A stretch of 64,000 bases of DNA from Tsukamurella sp. 8F (GCF_029167375.1 NZ_JARFTP010000012.1:1-64000), one strand, 5' to 3'. Positions 42,727 to 52,732 are shown, numbered from the stretch's first letter. Translations and numbers: made by a program. Notes: generated by a model from the sequence alone, not told the origin.

Positions 42727-44397
42727 TCAGACGGCGATGGGTTCGCGCGTCGGGAGCTCGCCGGAGCCGGGCTCCTCGGTGCTCGCGGCGTCGGCAGCCA
42801 CCGCGTCTCCGGTGAGGGGTTCGAGCGCGAGCTCGGTGTCGTCGGTGCCCGCGGTATCGGACTGCACGTCGATCGTGGTGCGCAGCGGCCGGTTCGGCAG
42901 CAACGCGACGGCGATCAGGCTGATCACGGCGCATGCGGCGGCGATGAGGAAGATACGGCCGGTGGCGTCGCCGTACGCGGCCTGGACGACGGCCCTGACG
43001 GGCGCGGGGAGCGCCGACATGTCGAGACCGCCGCTCGCCGGGCCCGCTTGGATGCCAAGTTTCGCCAGCCCCTCGGCCGACAGCGAGGAGACGCGGGTGG
43101 CGAGCACCGAACCCAGGACGGACACGCCGATCGCACCGCCGAAGGTGCGGAAGAAGGCGATGGAGCTGGAGGCGGTGCCGATGTTGCGGGCGCTCACCGT
43201 GTTCTGTACTGCGAGCACCAGATTCTGCATCAGGGCGCCGATGCCGAGGCCGACCACGGTGATGAACACGGCCACCGCCCACAGGCTCGTGGCGTGGTCG
43301 ACCGTGCCGAGCAGGGCGAAGCCCGCGACCAGCAGCGTCGCGCCACCGATGACGAACGGCTTCCAGTTGCCGAATCGGGTGATCAACTGCCCCGACACGA
43401 CCGACGAGACGAGCATGCCGGCCACCATCGGGATGGTGAGGATGCCGGCCATGGTCGGGGTGTAACCGCGCGCCGTCTGGAAGTACTGGCCGAGGAACGT
43501 CGTAGCGCCGAACATGCCCACCCCGACGGCGATCGAGGCGATTATCGCGAGGCCGGTGGTCTTCTCCATGACGATCTTCAGCGGTATGACAGGGTCATCG
43601 GCCCGCGACTCGACGAACACGGTGAGCGCCAGCAGCGCGACTCCGATGACGACGTATACGGCAGAGGTGGCGGAGAACCACGCGTAGTCGGTGCCGGCGA
43701 ACGACACCCAGATCAGCAGGACCGAGACGCCTGCTGTCATGAGAAGCGCGCCGAGCCAGTCGATCGACACGCGGTCCTTGCGCGCGGTCGGGAGGTGCAG
43801 CGTGCGCTGCAGCAACGCGAGGGCGACGACGGCGAGCGGGACACAGACGAAGAAGCACCAGCGCCAGCCGAGCGTGCTGTCGACGATGACGCCGCCCAGG
43901 ATCGGGCCACCGGACATCGACACCGCCATCACGGCGCCCATGTAGCCGGAATACCGGCCGCGCTCGCGCGGGGCGACGATGCTGCCGATGATGGCCACGA
44001 CGAGGGCGGTCAGGCCGCCCATCCCGATACCCTGCACGACGCGGGCCGTGAGCAGCACGGGAACGCTGTGTGCGAGGCCGGCCATAGCCGAGCCGGCGAC
44101 GAAGACCACGATGGCCGTCTGGACCAGCAGCTTCTTGTTGAAGATGTCCGCGAGCTTGCCCCAGATCGGGGTCGACGCTGCGTTGGCGAGCAGGGCTGCC
44201 GTTATGACCCACGCGTACGCGGTCTGCGAGCCGTGCAGGTCGCCGATGATGGTCGGTAGTGCCGTCGCGACGATGGTCGTGGACAGCAGGGCCGTGAAGA
44301 GCGCGGCGAGCAGTCCGGTCATCGATTCGAGGATCTGCCGATGGGTCATCGGCGCGGCCGTCGGTACGGCCCGGGACGTCGTTGATGTGGGCGTCAT
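42727..44397 (-). CDS. MFS multidrug exporter, DHA2 (EmrB/QacA) family
   Basis: A 556-aa, 14-helix drug:H+ antiporter. The motif LSTTIVATALPTI in helix 1 and WGKLADIFNKK in the loop between helices 2 and 3 are family markers. RVVQGIGMGGL and GPILGGVIVD mark helices 4-5. The C-terminal 45 residues are acidic and cytoplasmic. Substrate unknown. The upstream 230 bp holds several TTGCA/TGCAA half-sites that could bind a regulator, but no regulator gene is adjacent. Confidence 0.93.
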   Translation of the reverse strand: MTPTSTTSRAVPTAAPMTHRQILESMTGLLAALFTALLSTTIVATALPTIIGDLHGSQTAYAWVITAALLANAASTPIWGKLADIFNKKLLVQTAIVVFVAGSAMAGLAHSVPVLLTARVVQGIGMGGLTALVVAIIGSIVAPRERGRYSGYMGAVMAVSMSGGPILGGVIVDSTLGWRWCFFVCVPLAVVALALLQRTLHLPTARKDRVSIDWLGALLMTAGVSVLLIWVSFAGTDYAWFSATSAVYVVIGVALLALTVFVESRADDPVIPLKIVMEKTTGLAIIASIAVGVGMFGATTFLGQYFQTARGYTPTMAGILTIPMVAGMLVSSVVSGQLITRFGNWKPFVIGGATLLVAGFALLGTVDHATSLWAVAVFITVVGLGIGALMQNLVLAVQNTVSARNIGTASSSIAFFRTFGGAIGVSVLGSVLATRVSSLSAEGLAKLGIQAGPASGGLDMSALPAPVRAVVQAAYGDATGRIFLIAAACAVISLIAVALLPNRPLRTTIDVQSDTAGTDDTELALEPLTGDAVAADAASTEEPGSGELPTREPIAV

Positions 44398-44535
44398 CGT
44401 TACCCCTCCTAACTGGTTCGGCCCGCGCCCTGTGGGGCAGCGAGTCGGTGAGTGTCATTGCAACCGTGTCGTTCTGGTGGGAACCGGACACGATCGCCCA
44501 CATCGTCGGGGGCTCGGGCGATGACGCCCGCTTGG

Positions 44536-44593
44536 TTGCACTCTGCAAGTATATGTAGATTGAATGCGATATGCAACTATTCGAAGTATGCAA
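44536..44593. promoter_or_regulatory. Cluster of TGCAA/TTGCA half-sites upstream of exporter
   Basis: An unusually AT-rich patch. It contains the inverted pair TTGCA-CTC-TGCAA (44536-44548) and two direct TATGCAA copies (44570-44576 and 44587-44593), 17 bp apart. It lies 140-200 bp upstream of the exporter start. This looks like a promoter/operator region; the regulator is unknown. Confidence 0.4.
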
Positions 44594-44631
44594 ATGTTGT
44601 GGTGTGCGACACTCCGGTCGGAACGCAGTCG

Positions 44632-45783
44632 CTACGGGTTCTTTGCGAGGATCGTGTACTGCGCGGCCGCGGCCTGCTGCGCGTCGAGCAGTGAGTCGGT
44701 GGACAGGGTGAATACATAGCGGCCTACCTGCCCGCTGCACCCGAACGTGCCGTCGTCCGAGTAGTGCGCGCACCGCACGGTGGCCAGTCCGGCCGGCGCG
44801 GGCACCGGTTCGGCCGTCGGGGTGCTGTGACTGCGGCGAGCCGCGAGGAATCCGGACGCCGCCGCCTCGTTCCGAGTCCGGTAGACCACCGTCTTGCCTT
44901 GTCCCACCGCGTCGATCCCGGCGGCGCGGTACATGTCGGCGTCGGAGATGTCCTCGATGCGCAGGAGCAGGCCGTACAGATCGAAGTAGCTGTTGGCGAT
45001 CTCGGTCTCGGAGATCGGGGGATCGGCCTCGTACAGAGTGCGGGCGAGGATGCCGTTGTCGTCTCCGGGTAGTGACTGGATCGATGCGGTGGGCGTCGGA
45101 CTGAACCGCCTGACCTCGGGTACCTCGCGCGCGTAGGCCTTCGAGACGAGCCCTGCCGCCTCGCCGGTCGTGGGGGCCGTACCGCTGATGTTGATCACGA
45201 ACGGTCCTTCAGCCCGGTAGGAGTCCACAGTGCCGGGCTTGAACTCGGTCGCGAACACGCCGTCGATCCCCACGATCCGCCGCTGGGACCCGGTGCCCTT
45301 CTCAACCGCCGCGAGCGCCTGGGTCGCTGAGTCGGGAGTGTCGAATCGATACAGGCCGACGCGCAGGGCCACGGTCGGATCGTCCATCTTGTCGCCACGG
45401 GTCGTGGTCATCCCCACGCGCATCTTGTTGGTGCTGAAGGCGGCGGCCGTCTCGTCGGGCACTCGCTTGCTCAGGTTCAGGCCGTCGAGTACGGGGTACG
45501 ACCGCAGAGCGATGCCGCCGATCTTCAAACGTGGATCGACATCGGAGACCTGGATCAGGGCATCGCCCATACGGTTGCCCTCGACGATCCAACCGCGGTC
45601 CCTCGACGACGGCGGGACGGCTCGCATCGTGGTCGGGTACGTGCCGACGTCCAGCCCGGCCGGGACGACCGATCCCGGCGAATCGCCGGCGCTCTCGACC
45701 GCATGACCCGCCACCGTAGTGCCGCAGGCCGTCAACGAGGCGGCGGTACCGACGACGAGCAACATGAGGACTGTCTTCTTCAT
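44632..45783 (-). CDS. Secreted lipoprotein, function unknown (possibly DUF7373 type)
   Basis: A 383-aa lipoprotein. The signal peptide MKKTVLMLLVVGTAASLTAC ends in lipobox LTAC, so Cys20 would be lipidated. The mature protein has no enzyme motif I recognise. Repeated segments such as LYRFDTPDSATQAL and the C-terminal Cys pair (VRCAHYSDDGTFGC) recall the DUF7373 lipoproteins of Mycobacteriales; that assignment is tentative. It is a single gene between lhr and the exporter. Confidence 0.8.
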   Translation of the reverse strand: MKKTVLMLLVVGTAASLTACGTTVAGHAVESAGDSPGSVVPAGLDVGTYPTTMRAVPPSSRDRGWIVEGNRMGDALIQVSDVDPRLKIGGIALRSYPVLDGLNLSKRVPDETAAAFSTNKMRVGMTTTRGDKMDDPTVALRVGLYRFDTPDSATQALAAVEKGTGSQRRIVGIDGVFATEFKPGTVDSYRAEGPFVINISGTAPTTGEAAGLVSKAYAREVPEVRRFSPTPTASIQSLPGDDNGILARTLYEADPPISETEIANSYFDLYGLLLRIEDISDADMYRAAGIDAVGQGKTVVYRTRNEAAASGFLAARRSHSTPTAEPVPAPAGLATVRCAHYSDDGTFGCSGQVGRYVFTLSTDSLLDAQQAAAAQYTILAKNP

Positions 45784-45898
45784 AGAGGCCTCTCCATTCC
45801 ACGTGCAGTGGATCAGGCACGACTTGGCCGCCGCCAAATGCCCGATAAACACTATCTGCGGAAGGCGTGCAGGCAGACGAGATCCATGCGGCCCGCGA

Positions 45899-48800
45899 CT
45901 AGCGCAGGCGCAGCCCCTTCGGCGTGCGGCCGAAGCCTGCGTCGAGGAACGCAGCCGCCAGCGCGTGGCCGTGGACGTGTTCGCCGTCGATGCGCTCCAC
46001 GGTCAGGCTGCCGATGTGGCGCTCGCGTGCCACTGTGGCCAGCGCCGTCACCGCTGCGGCGGGGTCGACGTCGAATGTGAGGACCGTCCGCCCGCCGCGC
46101 TCGACGAACAGGGCGGGTCGGCCTCCGTCGAGCACCACCAGCGCACCGGCCTTGCGGCCGGGACGGGCGCGTGAGGAGTCTCCGTCGGGCTCGGAACGCT
46201 CGGGCCAGGGAAGGGCCGCGCCGTAGGGGTTGGCCGGATCGGTGGCTGCCAGGACGAGCGGGTCCGTCGGTTGCTCGCTCGCGCGCAGGGCGTCGACGGT
46301 GCCGGTGCGCGCGAACTGCGCGGCGCCGAGGTGCTCGATGAAGTACCCGCGTCGGGCTCTGCCGGACTCCTCGAATGCACTGAGTGCCTTGTATATTCGG
46401 GAGAATCCGCCCGGCACCTCCTCTGCGGCGACCGCCCCCTTGGTCACCACGCCGTACCGCTCGAGCAGTTGATCGGCGAGGCCGGCCGTCGCGGCGGTCG
46501 GGTCGAGGTCGGCGCGTGGCACTGCGCTCCACCGCCCCGTGAGCATGGGCGGGGCGAGCTCCGTCGGCACACGCACGCGTGCACGCGGCACACGTCCACG
46601 CGCACGGTGAGCGCCGCCCCGTGCCCTGCCACGCCCCCCACTCGACAGGGACGCCGAGCTGCGGCCGCCGACCAGGCGTGCGCGGACAGGCGCGAACGTG
46701 TCGCCCGTCAGCAGGCCTGCCCACACCAGGTCCCACAGGGCGTCCGGTGAGTGGGCGTCGGTGGGCAGCTGACGGTAGAAGAAGGCCCCGCCGCCCGCGA
46801 CCGCGTCGAGCAGGGCGAGGTGCCCGGGCGTGAGCTCGAGCGGCGCCCCGGCCGGCACCGTCGTCTCCGCGAGATCCGCGGGGTGGAAGGCGATCCAGCC
46901 GTCCTGTGCGCCGATGGAGCCGGAACCGGTCCACAGGACCTCGCCGGTCGCCGTCAACTCGTCGAGCATCGCGGGGGAGTAGTCGCACACGCGCGACGGC
47001 AGGACCAGCGTCTCCCACGCCGATGCAGGAAGGGGCAACCCGGCGAGTTGGTCGAGGGCATCGGCGACACCGTCGACGCCGCGCAACGGCCTGTCGAGGT
47101 GGTGCCATCCTGCAAGGAATCCGGCGTACGTGGCGCCGGACACCGGTTCCACGTCGTGCCGCAGCTTCGCTAGGCTGCGCTGCCGGATGCGGCGCAGCAC
47201 GGCGATATCGCACCACTGTGGCGAAGGGAGGTCGGTGACGAAATCACCTTCCACGACGCGCTTCTCGGATGCGAGGGCGGCCAGCGACCGCGCCACGACC
47301 GCTACGCCGAGGCCGTATCGTGAGGCGACCTGCTGCGCCGAGAACGGACCGTGCCTCCGCGCGTATCGCGCCACGAGATCGCCGAGGGGATCGGGGACCG
47401 CGTCGGTGAACGCGGCCGCGATGCCGGGCTGTAGGGGCACACCGAGGCCGTCCCGGAGGCGGCCCGCGTCTTCGACTGCGGCGACCATCTCTGCGCCTGT
47501 CGACCCCAGCCGGAAGGTGAAAGCCCTTCCGGCAGCGATCAACGCATCCACCGCATCGGGCACGGAGTCGCTGCGTTGGGCGATCTCGTCGGAGGTCAGT
47601 GGTCCGACCTCGCGAATCAGATCCGCCACCTGCTCGACCGATCGCGCCCGATACCCCGGCGCGACGCGCTGCAGCCCCGCTTCGATCTCGGCGATGATAT
47701 CGCCGTCGAGCAGTTCGGTGAGCTCGACCCGCCCCAGCAGCTGAGCGAGCACCGCCGTGTCCAAAGATAGTACGGCGGAACGTCTTTCGGCCAGGGGTGC
47801 GTCCCCCTCGTACATGAACGCACCCACGTAGCTGAAGAGCAGTGACGCTGCGAACGGCGACGGTGCCTCCGTCTGCACCTCCGCCAGTCGCAGCGACCGC
47901 CCGGCGAGCCCGCGCATCACGTCCACGAGTGTCGGCACGTCGTAGACGTCCTGCAGGCATTCGCGCACCGCTTCGAGCACGATAGGGAACTCCGGATACC
48001 GGCGAGCCACCTCGAGCAGCTGCGATGCCCGCTGCCGCTGCTGCCATAGCGGCGCCCGCTTGCCGGGTTCGCGGCGGGGGAGCAGCAGCGCACGGGCGGC
48101 GCATTCACGGAAGCGTGACGCGAAGAGGGCGGAGCCGCCTACCGCGTCGGTCACCAGCTGCTCGACCTCGTCCGGCTCGAAGCGGAACAGCTCGGCGCCG
48201 GGCGGCGCGTCGTCGGTGTCCGGGAGACGCACGACGATGCCGTCGTCGGTAGCCGTCGCCGCGCCCGAGAGGCCGAGACGCTCAGACAGTCTGGCGCCTA
48301 CGGCGAGGGCCCACGGCGCGTGCACCGGCATACCCAGCGGCGAATGCAGCACCACACGCCAGTCGCCGAGCTCATCGCGGAACCGCTCCACGACGAGAGT
48401 GCGGTCCGTGGGAAGTACTCCGGTGGCCTCCAGCTGCTCGTCGAGCAGTCTGCCGAGGTTGCCGATCGCGTACTCGTCCAGACCGATCGCCGCACCGCGC
48501 GCCGCCCGCCCGGCCGGGCCGAGGGATGCGAACTCCGAGGTGAACGAGCCCAGTGCGCGGCCTAGCTCGGCGGGACGGCCGACGGTGTCGCCGATCCAGA
48601 ACGGTAACCGCCCCGGCTGTCCGAACGCGGGTGAGACGAGGACGCGATCGTGCGTGATCTCCTCGATCCGCCAGCTGGTGGCACCGAGCGCGAACACGTC
48701 ACCGACGCGGGACTCGTAGACCATCTCCTCGTCGAGTTCCCCTACACGCGAGGCTTTCTCGCCGACCATGAACACCCCGAACAGGCCGCGGTCCGGGATC

Positions 48801-50395
48801 GCTCCGCCCGACGTGACCGCGAGCCGCGCGGCACCCGGCCGGCCGGTGAGCACACCGTTGTCGCGGTCCCATACGACGCGCGGGCGCAGCTCCCCGAACT
48901 CGTCGGACGGGTACCGGCCCGAGACCAGGTCGAGCGTCGCTGTGTAGGCCGACTCCGGCAACGTGGCGTACGGCGCGGCGCGGCGGACGACTGCGAACCA
49001 TTCGTCGACGTCCAACTCGTCCATCGCGGCCGCGGCGACGGTCTGCTGGGCGAGCACGTCGAGTGGGTTGCGGGGGATAGACAGACGCTCGATCTCTCCC
49101 GCGCGCATGCGCTCGACGGTGACCGCACAGTGCAGTAGATCCGTGCGGTGCTTGGGGAAGAACGCGCCCCGACTCGGCTCGCCCACCTGGTGCCCGGCGC
49201 GGCCCACGCGCTGCAGGCCGCTCGCGACCGACGGTGGTGCCTCCACTTGGATCACCAGGTCGACTGCGCCCATGTCGATGCCCAGCTCGAGACTGGACGT
49301 GGCCACCACGCACTTGAGCCGGCCGGACTTCAAGTCGTCCTCGATGGTGGCCCGGCGCTCCTTGCTCACCGAGCCGTGGTGGGCCATCGCCAGAACGGGA
49401 TCGGCTCCGTTGGACTGCCCGCTGCCCATCACGACCGCAGGGGCACCTCCGGGGACCGCGCTGTTGAGCGCCCGCGGAGCCGTGAGCTCTGCGTGGATCT
49501 CGTTGATACGAGCGGTGAGCCGCTCCGCCAGCCGTCGCGAATTGGCGAACACGATAGTCGAGCGATGGCGTTCGATGAGTTCGACGATGTCGCTCTCGAC
49601 GTGGGGCCACAGCGACCCGGGGGCCGTGGCGGATCCGTCCTCATCGGGGTCGACCGTGTCGAGCGCGGTCATGTCCTCGACCGGCACGGTGACCGTGAGG
49701 GCGAAGGTCTTCTCGGACGGCGGGCGCACGACGCGTGCCGGGCGGGGGCCGCCGAGGAATGCGGCCACCTGCTCCGCGGGCTCGACGGTGGCGGACAGTC
49801 CGATCCGCTGCGCGGGATCGTCGAGCAGGGCATCGAGTCGCTCGAGCGAGAGTGCAAGATGTGTACCGCGTTTCGTGCCCGCGACGGCATGTACCTCGTC
49901 GACGATCACCGTGGTCACCCGTGTGAGGGTCTCGCGTGCACTGGACGTGAGCATGAGGTACAGCGACTCGGGTGTCGTGATGAGGATGTCCGGCGGTGTG
50001 CGCACGAGGGCGCGGCGCTGCTGCGCAGGTGTGTCGCCGGATCGCACGCCGACGGTCACCGTCGGCGCCGGGTCGCCGCGGCGCTCGCGAACCCGGGCGA
50101 TGCCCGCGAGGGGAGCACGGAGGTTGCGCTCGACGTCGACCGCGAGGGCCTTGAGTGGGGACACGTAGAGCACGGTGGTATGCGGTCGCGACGCACTGTG
50201 CTCCCGCTCGGCCAGGCGGTCGAGCGCCCAGAGGAATGCGGACAGTGTCTTGCCGGAGCCCGTGGGGGCGACGACGAGCGTGTTGTGCCCGGCGGCGATC
50301 GACTCCCACGCGCCGACCTGAGCCGCCGTCGGCGCGGCGAACGACTCCGCGAACCACTCCCGTGTCGCGGGCGTGAACACATCCGGAACCGTCAC
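45899..50395 (-). CDS. lhr: Lhr large DNA helicase
   Basis: A 1498-aa superfamily 2 helicase; M. tuberculosis Lhr (Rv3296) is about 1513 aa. Walker A APTGSGKT is at 43-50 and DEVH at 167-170. Further motifs include SSLELGID and QRVGRAGHQ in the second RecA domain (around 400-450). They are followed by the Lhr winged-helix/beta-barrel core and a long C-terminal domain to residue 1498. It unwinds DNA and RNA-DNA hybrids 3'-5' and is linked to mutagenic DNA-damage responses in mycobacteria. GTG 50395 is used because upstream sequence overlaps the divergent LGFP promoter. Residues around 1290-1320 are an Arg/Gly/Ala-rich insertion. Confidence 0.95.
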   Translation of the reverse strand: MTVPDVFTPATREWFAESFAAPTAAQVGAWESIAAGHNTLVVAPTGSGKTLSAFLWALDRLAEREHSASRPHTTVLYVSPLKALAVDVERNLRAPLAGIARVRERRGDPAPTVTVGVRSGDTPAQQRRALVRTPPDILITTPESLYLMLTSSARETLTRVTTVIVDEVHAVAGTKRGTHLALSLERLDALLDDPAQRIGLSATVEPAEQVAAFLGGPRPARVVRPPSEKTFALTVTVPVEDMTALDTVDPDEDGSATAPGSLWPHVESDIVELIERHRSTIVFANSRRLAERLTARINEIHAELTAPRALNSAVPGGAPAVVMGSGQSNGADPVLAMAHHGSVSKERRATIEDDLKSGRLKCVVATSSLELGIDMGAVDLVIQVEAPPSVASGLQRVGRAGHQVGEPSRGAFFPKHRTDLLHCAVTVERMRAGEIERLSIPRNPLDVLAQQTVAAAAMDELDVDEWFAVVRRAAPYATLPESAYTATLDLVSGRYPSDEFGELRPRVVWDRDNGVLTGRPGAARLAVTSGGAIPDRGLFGVFMVGEKASRVGELDEEMVYESRVGDVFALGATSWRIEEITHDRVLVSPAFGQPGRLPFWIGDTVGRPAELGRALGSFTSEFASLGPAGRAARGAAIGLDEYAIGNLGRLLDEQLEATGVLPTDRTLVVERFRDELGDWRVVLHSPLGMPVHAPWALAVGARLSERLGLSGAATATDDGIVVRLPDTDDAPPGAELFRFEPDEVEQLVTDAVGGSALFASRFRECAARALLLPRREPGKRAPLWQQRQRASQLLEVARRYPEFPIVLEAVRECLQDVYDVPTLVDVMRGLAGRSLRLAEVQTEAPSPFAASLLFSYVGAFMYEGDAPLAERRSAVLSLDTAVLAQLLGRVELTELLDGDIIAEIEAGLQRVAPGYRARSVEQVADLIREVGPLTSDEIAQRSDSVPDAVDALIAAGRAFTFRLGSTGAEMVAAVEDAGRLRDGLGVPLQPGIAAAFTDAVPDPLGDLVARYARRHGPFSAQQVASRYGLGVAVVARSLAALASEKRVVEGDFVTDLPSPQWCDIAVLRRIRQRSLAKLRHDVEPVSGATYAGFLAGWHHLDRPLRGVDGVADALDQLAGLPLPASAWETLVLPSRVCDYSPAMLDELTATGEVLWTGSGSIGAQDGWIAFHPADLAETTVPAGAPLELTPGHLALLDAVAGGGAFFYRQLPTDAHSPDALWDLVWAGLLTGDTFAPVRARLVGGRSSASLSSGGRGRARGGAHRARGRVPRARVRVPTELAPPMLTGRWSAVPRADLDPTAATAGLADQLLERYGVVTKGAVAAEEVPGGFSRIYKALSAFEESGRARRGYFIEHLGAAQFARTGTVDALRASEQPTDPLVLAATDPANPYGAALPWPERSEPDGDSSRARPGRKAGALVVLDGGRPALFVERGGRTVLTFDVDPAAAVTALATVARERHIGSLTVERIDGEHVHGHALAAAFLDAGFGRTPKGLRLR

Positions 50396-50519
50396 CCGCC
50401 CATCATGGCCGACGGCACCGACAGGTTTCCCGACGCGCCGGGTCGCGGTCGTTGTTCGTGTGACTGGTGTGGTGAATGATGTTTCTGGTGTTCCTGGTAT
50501 CGAGTGTGAGGCGGGATTC

Positions 50520-51122
50520 ATGAGCGCGATGTCCATTCGGCGCGTGCAGCAGGGTGTCGTCGCTGCGCTCGCACTCGCTGTCGGGGTCAGCGGGGCCTGC
50601 GTCGCCGTCGCGCACGCCGATCAGCAGGTCGGTCGCTACGCGGTCAAGGGGCAGATCGAGGTGTCGTACTTCGCGTCGGGCGGCACGTCGACGTGGGGTG
50701 CGCCGATCTCGCCCGAGCGCGTCGCCCCGCATGGCGGTCGCTATCAGGACTTCGCGCGCGACACGTCGTTCTACTGGCATCCAGGCGTCGACGGTGGAAC
50801 TGCTCATCAGGTAGGCGGCGCGATCCGCGCGGCCTGGGCTCACGAGAAGGGGGCCGCCGGCCCTCTGGGCTACCCGACCAGCGACGAACTGCGCGCCCTC
50901 AATTCGTTCAGTCAAGTGACGGCAGCCTACAACCAGTTCCAGGGCGGCGTCGTCTACTGGTCGCCCACTACCGGCGCGCACCCCGTGTGGGGAGAGATCC
51001 TCGTGAAGTGGACCGAGGCCAAGCGCGAGGCCGGCCAGTACGGCTACCCGATCGGTGACGAGGTGCGCAGCGGCGACACCTACAGTCAGAAGTTCCAACG
51101 CGGCACGATCACCTGGCCCTGA
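50520..51122 (+). CDS. Secreted LGFP-repeat protein
   Basis: A 200-aa secreted protein. Residues 1-34 are a signal peptide ending AVAHA. Residues 40-200 hold three LGFP-type repeats of about 50 residues, each with a W/L-G-x-P-x-S/G-D/E turn (WGAPISPE, LGYPTSDE, YGYPIGDE) followed by FQ-G-Y-W-like strands. LGFP repeats occur in cell-wall proteins of mycolate-containing bacteria and are thought to anchor or stabilise the wall. ATG 50520 precedes MSAMSIRRVQQG. It is divergent from lhr. Confidence 0.9.
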   Translation: MSAMSIRRVQQGVVAALALAVGVSGACVAVAHADQQVGRYAVKGQIEVSYFASGGTSTWGAPISPERVAPHGGRYQDFARDTSFYWHPGVDGGTAHQVGGAIRAAWAHEKGAAGPLGYPTSDELRALNSFSQVTAAYNQFQGGVVYWSPTTGAHPVWGEILVKWTEAKREAGQYGYPIGDEVRSGDTYSQKFQRGTITWP

Positions 51123-51167
51123 GAGCGCCCATCCGAACAGGATCCGGCCGTCGGGGCGGATTCGACG

Positions 51168-51722
51168 TCAGCCGCGGAGCTTCTCCGTAGCGGTGACGAG
51201 GGCGTCGAGTAGGCCGGTGAGCTCCCCTGCTCGGCGGTCGAGCGGGTTGAGGCCGTCGGGGCCGAAGTCGGTGAACAGGCCCAAGGCGACCTGGCTCCGC
51301 ACGTCGACCATGTGGAAGTTAGCGACGATCTGACGCCACTGTTCGACGGCGCGGATGCCGCCGTCGGCGCCGTACGAGACGAAGCCGACCGTCTTGTGCG
51401 CCCATTCCGAGCCCAGCGAGTCGAAGGCGTTCTTGAAGCCGCCGGGCACGCCGTGGTTGTACTCGGGGGTGACGAAGACGAACCCGTCGTGCTCGTCGAT
51501 CGCCTTGCTCCATGCTGTCACCGCCGGGTCGTCGTACTGCTTGTTCGCGGCGCCGGGCACCGTCGCCGACGTCAGGACGGGCACCCCGAACGACTTCAGG
51601 TCGATGATCTCGAACTCCGCATCGGTACGTTCCTCTGCGGCCTTGTAGACCCACTGCGCGACGGCCTCGCCGTTGCGTCCGTCGCGGACCGACCCGATGA
51701 TGATGCCGATCTTCACGTGCAC
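51168..51722 (-). CDS. NADPH-dependent FMN reductase
   Basis: A 184-aa flavodoxin-like reductase. The FMN phosphate loop GSVRDGRNGEAV is at the N-terminus, and VTPEYNHGVPGGFKNAFD is the isoalloxazine-binding block. It reduces FMN, quinones or azo compounds with NAD(P)H. It lies downstream of the thioredoxin-reductase-like gene on the same strand (33-bp gap), so the two redox genes may be co-expressed. Confidence 0.92.
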   Translation of the reverse strand: MHVKIGIIIGSVRDGRNGEAVAQWVYKAAEERTDAEFEIIDLKSFGVPVLTSATVPGAANKQYDDPAVTAWSKAIDEHDGFVFVTPEYNHGVPGGFKNAFDSLGSEWAHKTVGFVSYGADGGIRAVEQWRQIVANFHMVDVRSQVALGLFTDFGPDGLNPLDRRAGELTGLLDALVTATEKLRG

Positions 51723-51755
51723 TTCCTTCCGATTGTGGCGGACTGCGCACCGACT

Positions 51756-52673
51756 CTAACCCGCAAGGCTGAACACCATCGCCGCCGCGGCCTGATTGCC
51801 CGCGGCGGCGGCCGCGACGACCTGGGCGAAAGGGTCGGCGACGTTCCCCGCCGCCCAGACCCCGTCCGCCGCGGTCGCGCCCACTGGACCCGTCGCTACC
51901 CGCGTGCCCACCACAGTGCCCATCATCTCCAGCGGCTCGGGCTCCAAGCCCAGTCCCGCCAGGAACCCGGCTCGGGCCTCAACGAACGTGGGGACGACGA
52001 CCGCGGCGCAGGGTACGGCACCGTCGGCCGTGCGAATGGCGGTGACCCCGGCATCGTCGGACTCGATGGCGACGGCGGGACCGTCTACGACCTTCACGCC
52101 GGCCTCGGCGAGAGCCTGCTCCTGCTCTGCGTTCAGGACGCCGGGGGTGTGGCGGACGACCGTCAGGTCGTCGGTCCAGCGTCGCCACAGTCGACCCGCA
52201 TGGGCGGCGAGGGCTCCGTCCGTGGCGAGGATCACGAGCGGCCGCTCGCGCACCTCCCAGCCGTGACAGAACGGACAGTGCACGACGCCCTTGCCCCAGT
52301 GCTCATGCAGTCCGTCGACGTCCGGGAGTCGATCGACGACGCCGGACGCCACGAGCAGCCGGCGCGTGCGGACGACGGTGCCCGACGCGAGTGTGACGGC
52401 GATGCGCTCGCCGTCACGGGCCGTCGAGACCGCTGCGTCATCGAGGGTCGTCGCGCCGTACTGCGCGAGCTGCTCGCGGCCGATCCGGACGAGCTCAGCG
52501 GGCGCCAGTCCGTCGCGCGTGAGGAAGGCGTGTACGCCCTCGGCGGGTGCGTTGCGCGGCTCCCCACCGTCGACGACCGTGACCGATAGGCGGGCGCGGG
52601 CGAGCGTGGTTGCTGCTGCCAGGCCGGCGGCTCCGCCGCCGATGACGAGTGCGTCTGTGTTCATGTCCTCCAC
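51756..52673 (-). CDS. Thioredoxin-reductase-like FAD oxidoreductase
   Basis: A 305-aa two-dinucleotide-domain flavoprotein. FAD motif VIGGGAAGLAAATTLARA, redox-active Cys133/Cys136 in HCPFCHGWE, and the second FAD block GVWAAGNVADP. True TrxB has C-A-T/V-C; CPFC with flanking His is typical of a related class that acts on other substrates (HcaD/gliotoxin-type or organic disulfides). It is divergent from an XRE-cupin regulator across a palindromic operator. An internal ATG at 52664 is an alternative start. Confidence 0.92.
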   Translation of the reverse strand: MEDMNTDALVIGGGAAGLAAATTLARARLSVTVVDGGEPRNAPAEGVHAFLTRDGLAPAELVRIGREQLAQYGATTLDDAAVSTARDGERIAVTLASGTVVRTRRLLVASGVVDRLPDVDGLHEHWGKGVVHCPFCHGWEVRERPLVILATDGALAAHAGRLWRRWTDDLTVVRHTPGVLNAEQEQALAEAGVKVVDGPAVAIESDDAGVTAIRTADGAVPCAAVVVPTFVEARAGFLAGLGLEPEPLEMMGTVVGTRVATGPVGATAADGVWAAGNVADPFAQVVAAAAAGNQAAAAMVFSLAG

Positions 52674-52693
52674 AGTGCCCCGCAGCTGAGCAG

Positions 52694-52722
52694 AGTGGCA
52701 ATATTCATTGCCGAAGTGGCAA
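52694..52722. promoter_or_regulatory. Operator between oxidoreductase and XRE-cupin regulator
   Basis: GGCAAT-ATTC-ATTGCC (52697-52712) is a perfect inverted repeat. AGTGGCAA occurs twice directly (52694-52701 and 52715-52722). All lie in the 59-bp divergent promoter gap, so the XRE regulator probably controls both genes. Confidence 0.75.
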
Positions 52723-52732
52723 AGTGGTGGCT

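Noticed and set aside
42628-44259. 543-aa open frame on the plus strand
   Set aside because: It is antisense to the DHA2 exporter over its whole length and reads as Arg/Gly/Asp/His-rich filler typical of the opposite strand of GC-rich genes.
50396-50536. 47-residue N-terminal extension of Lhr
   Set aside because: It would overlap the start of the divergent LGFP gene and the segment has no helicase similarity; the GTG at 50395 starts right before the conserved region.
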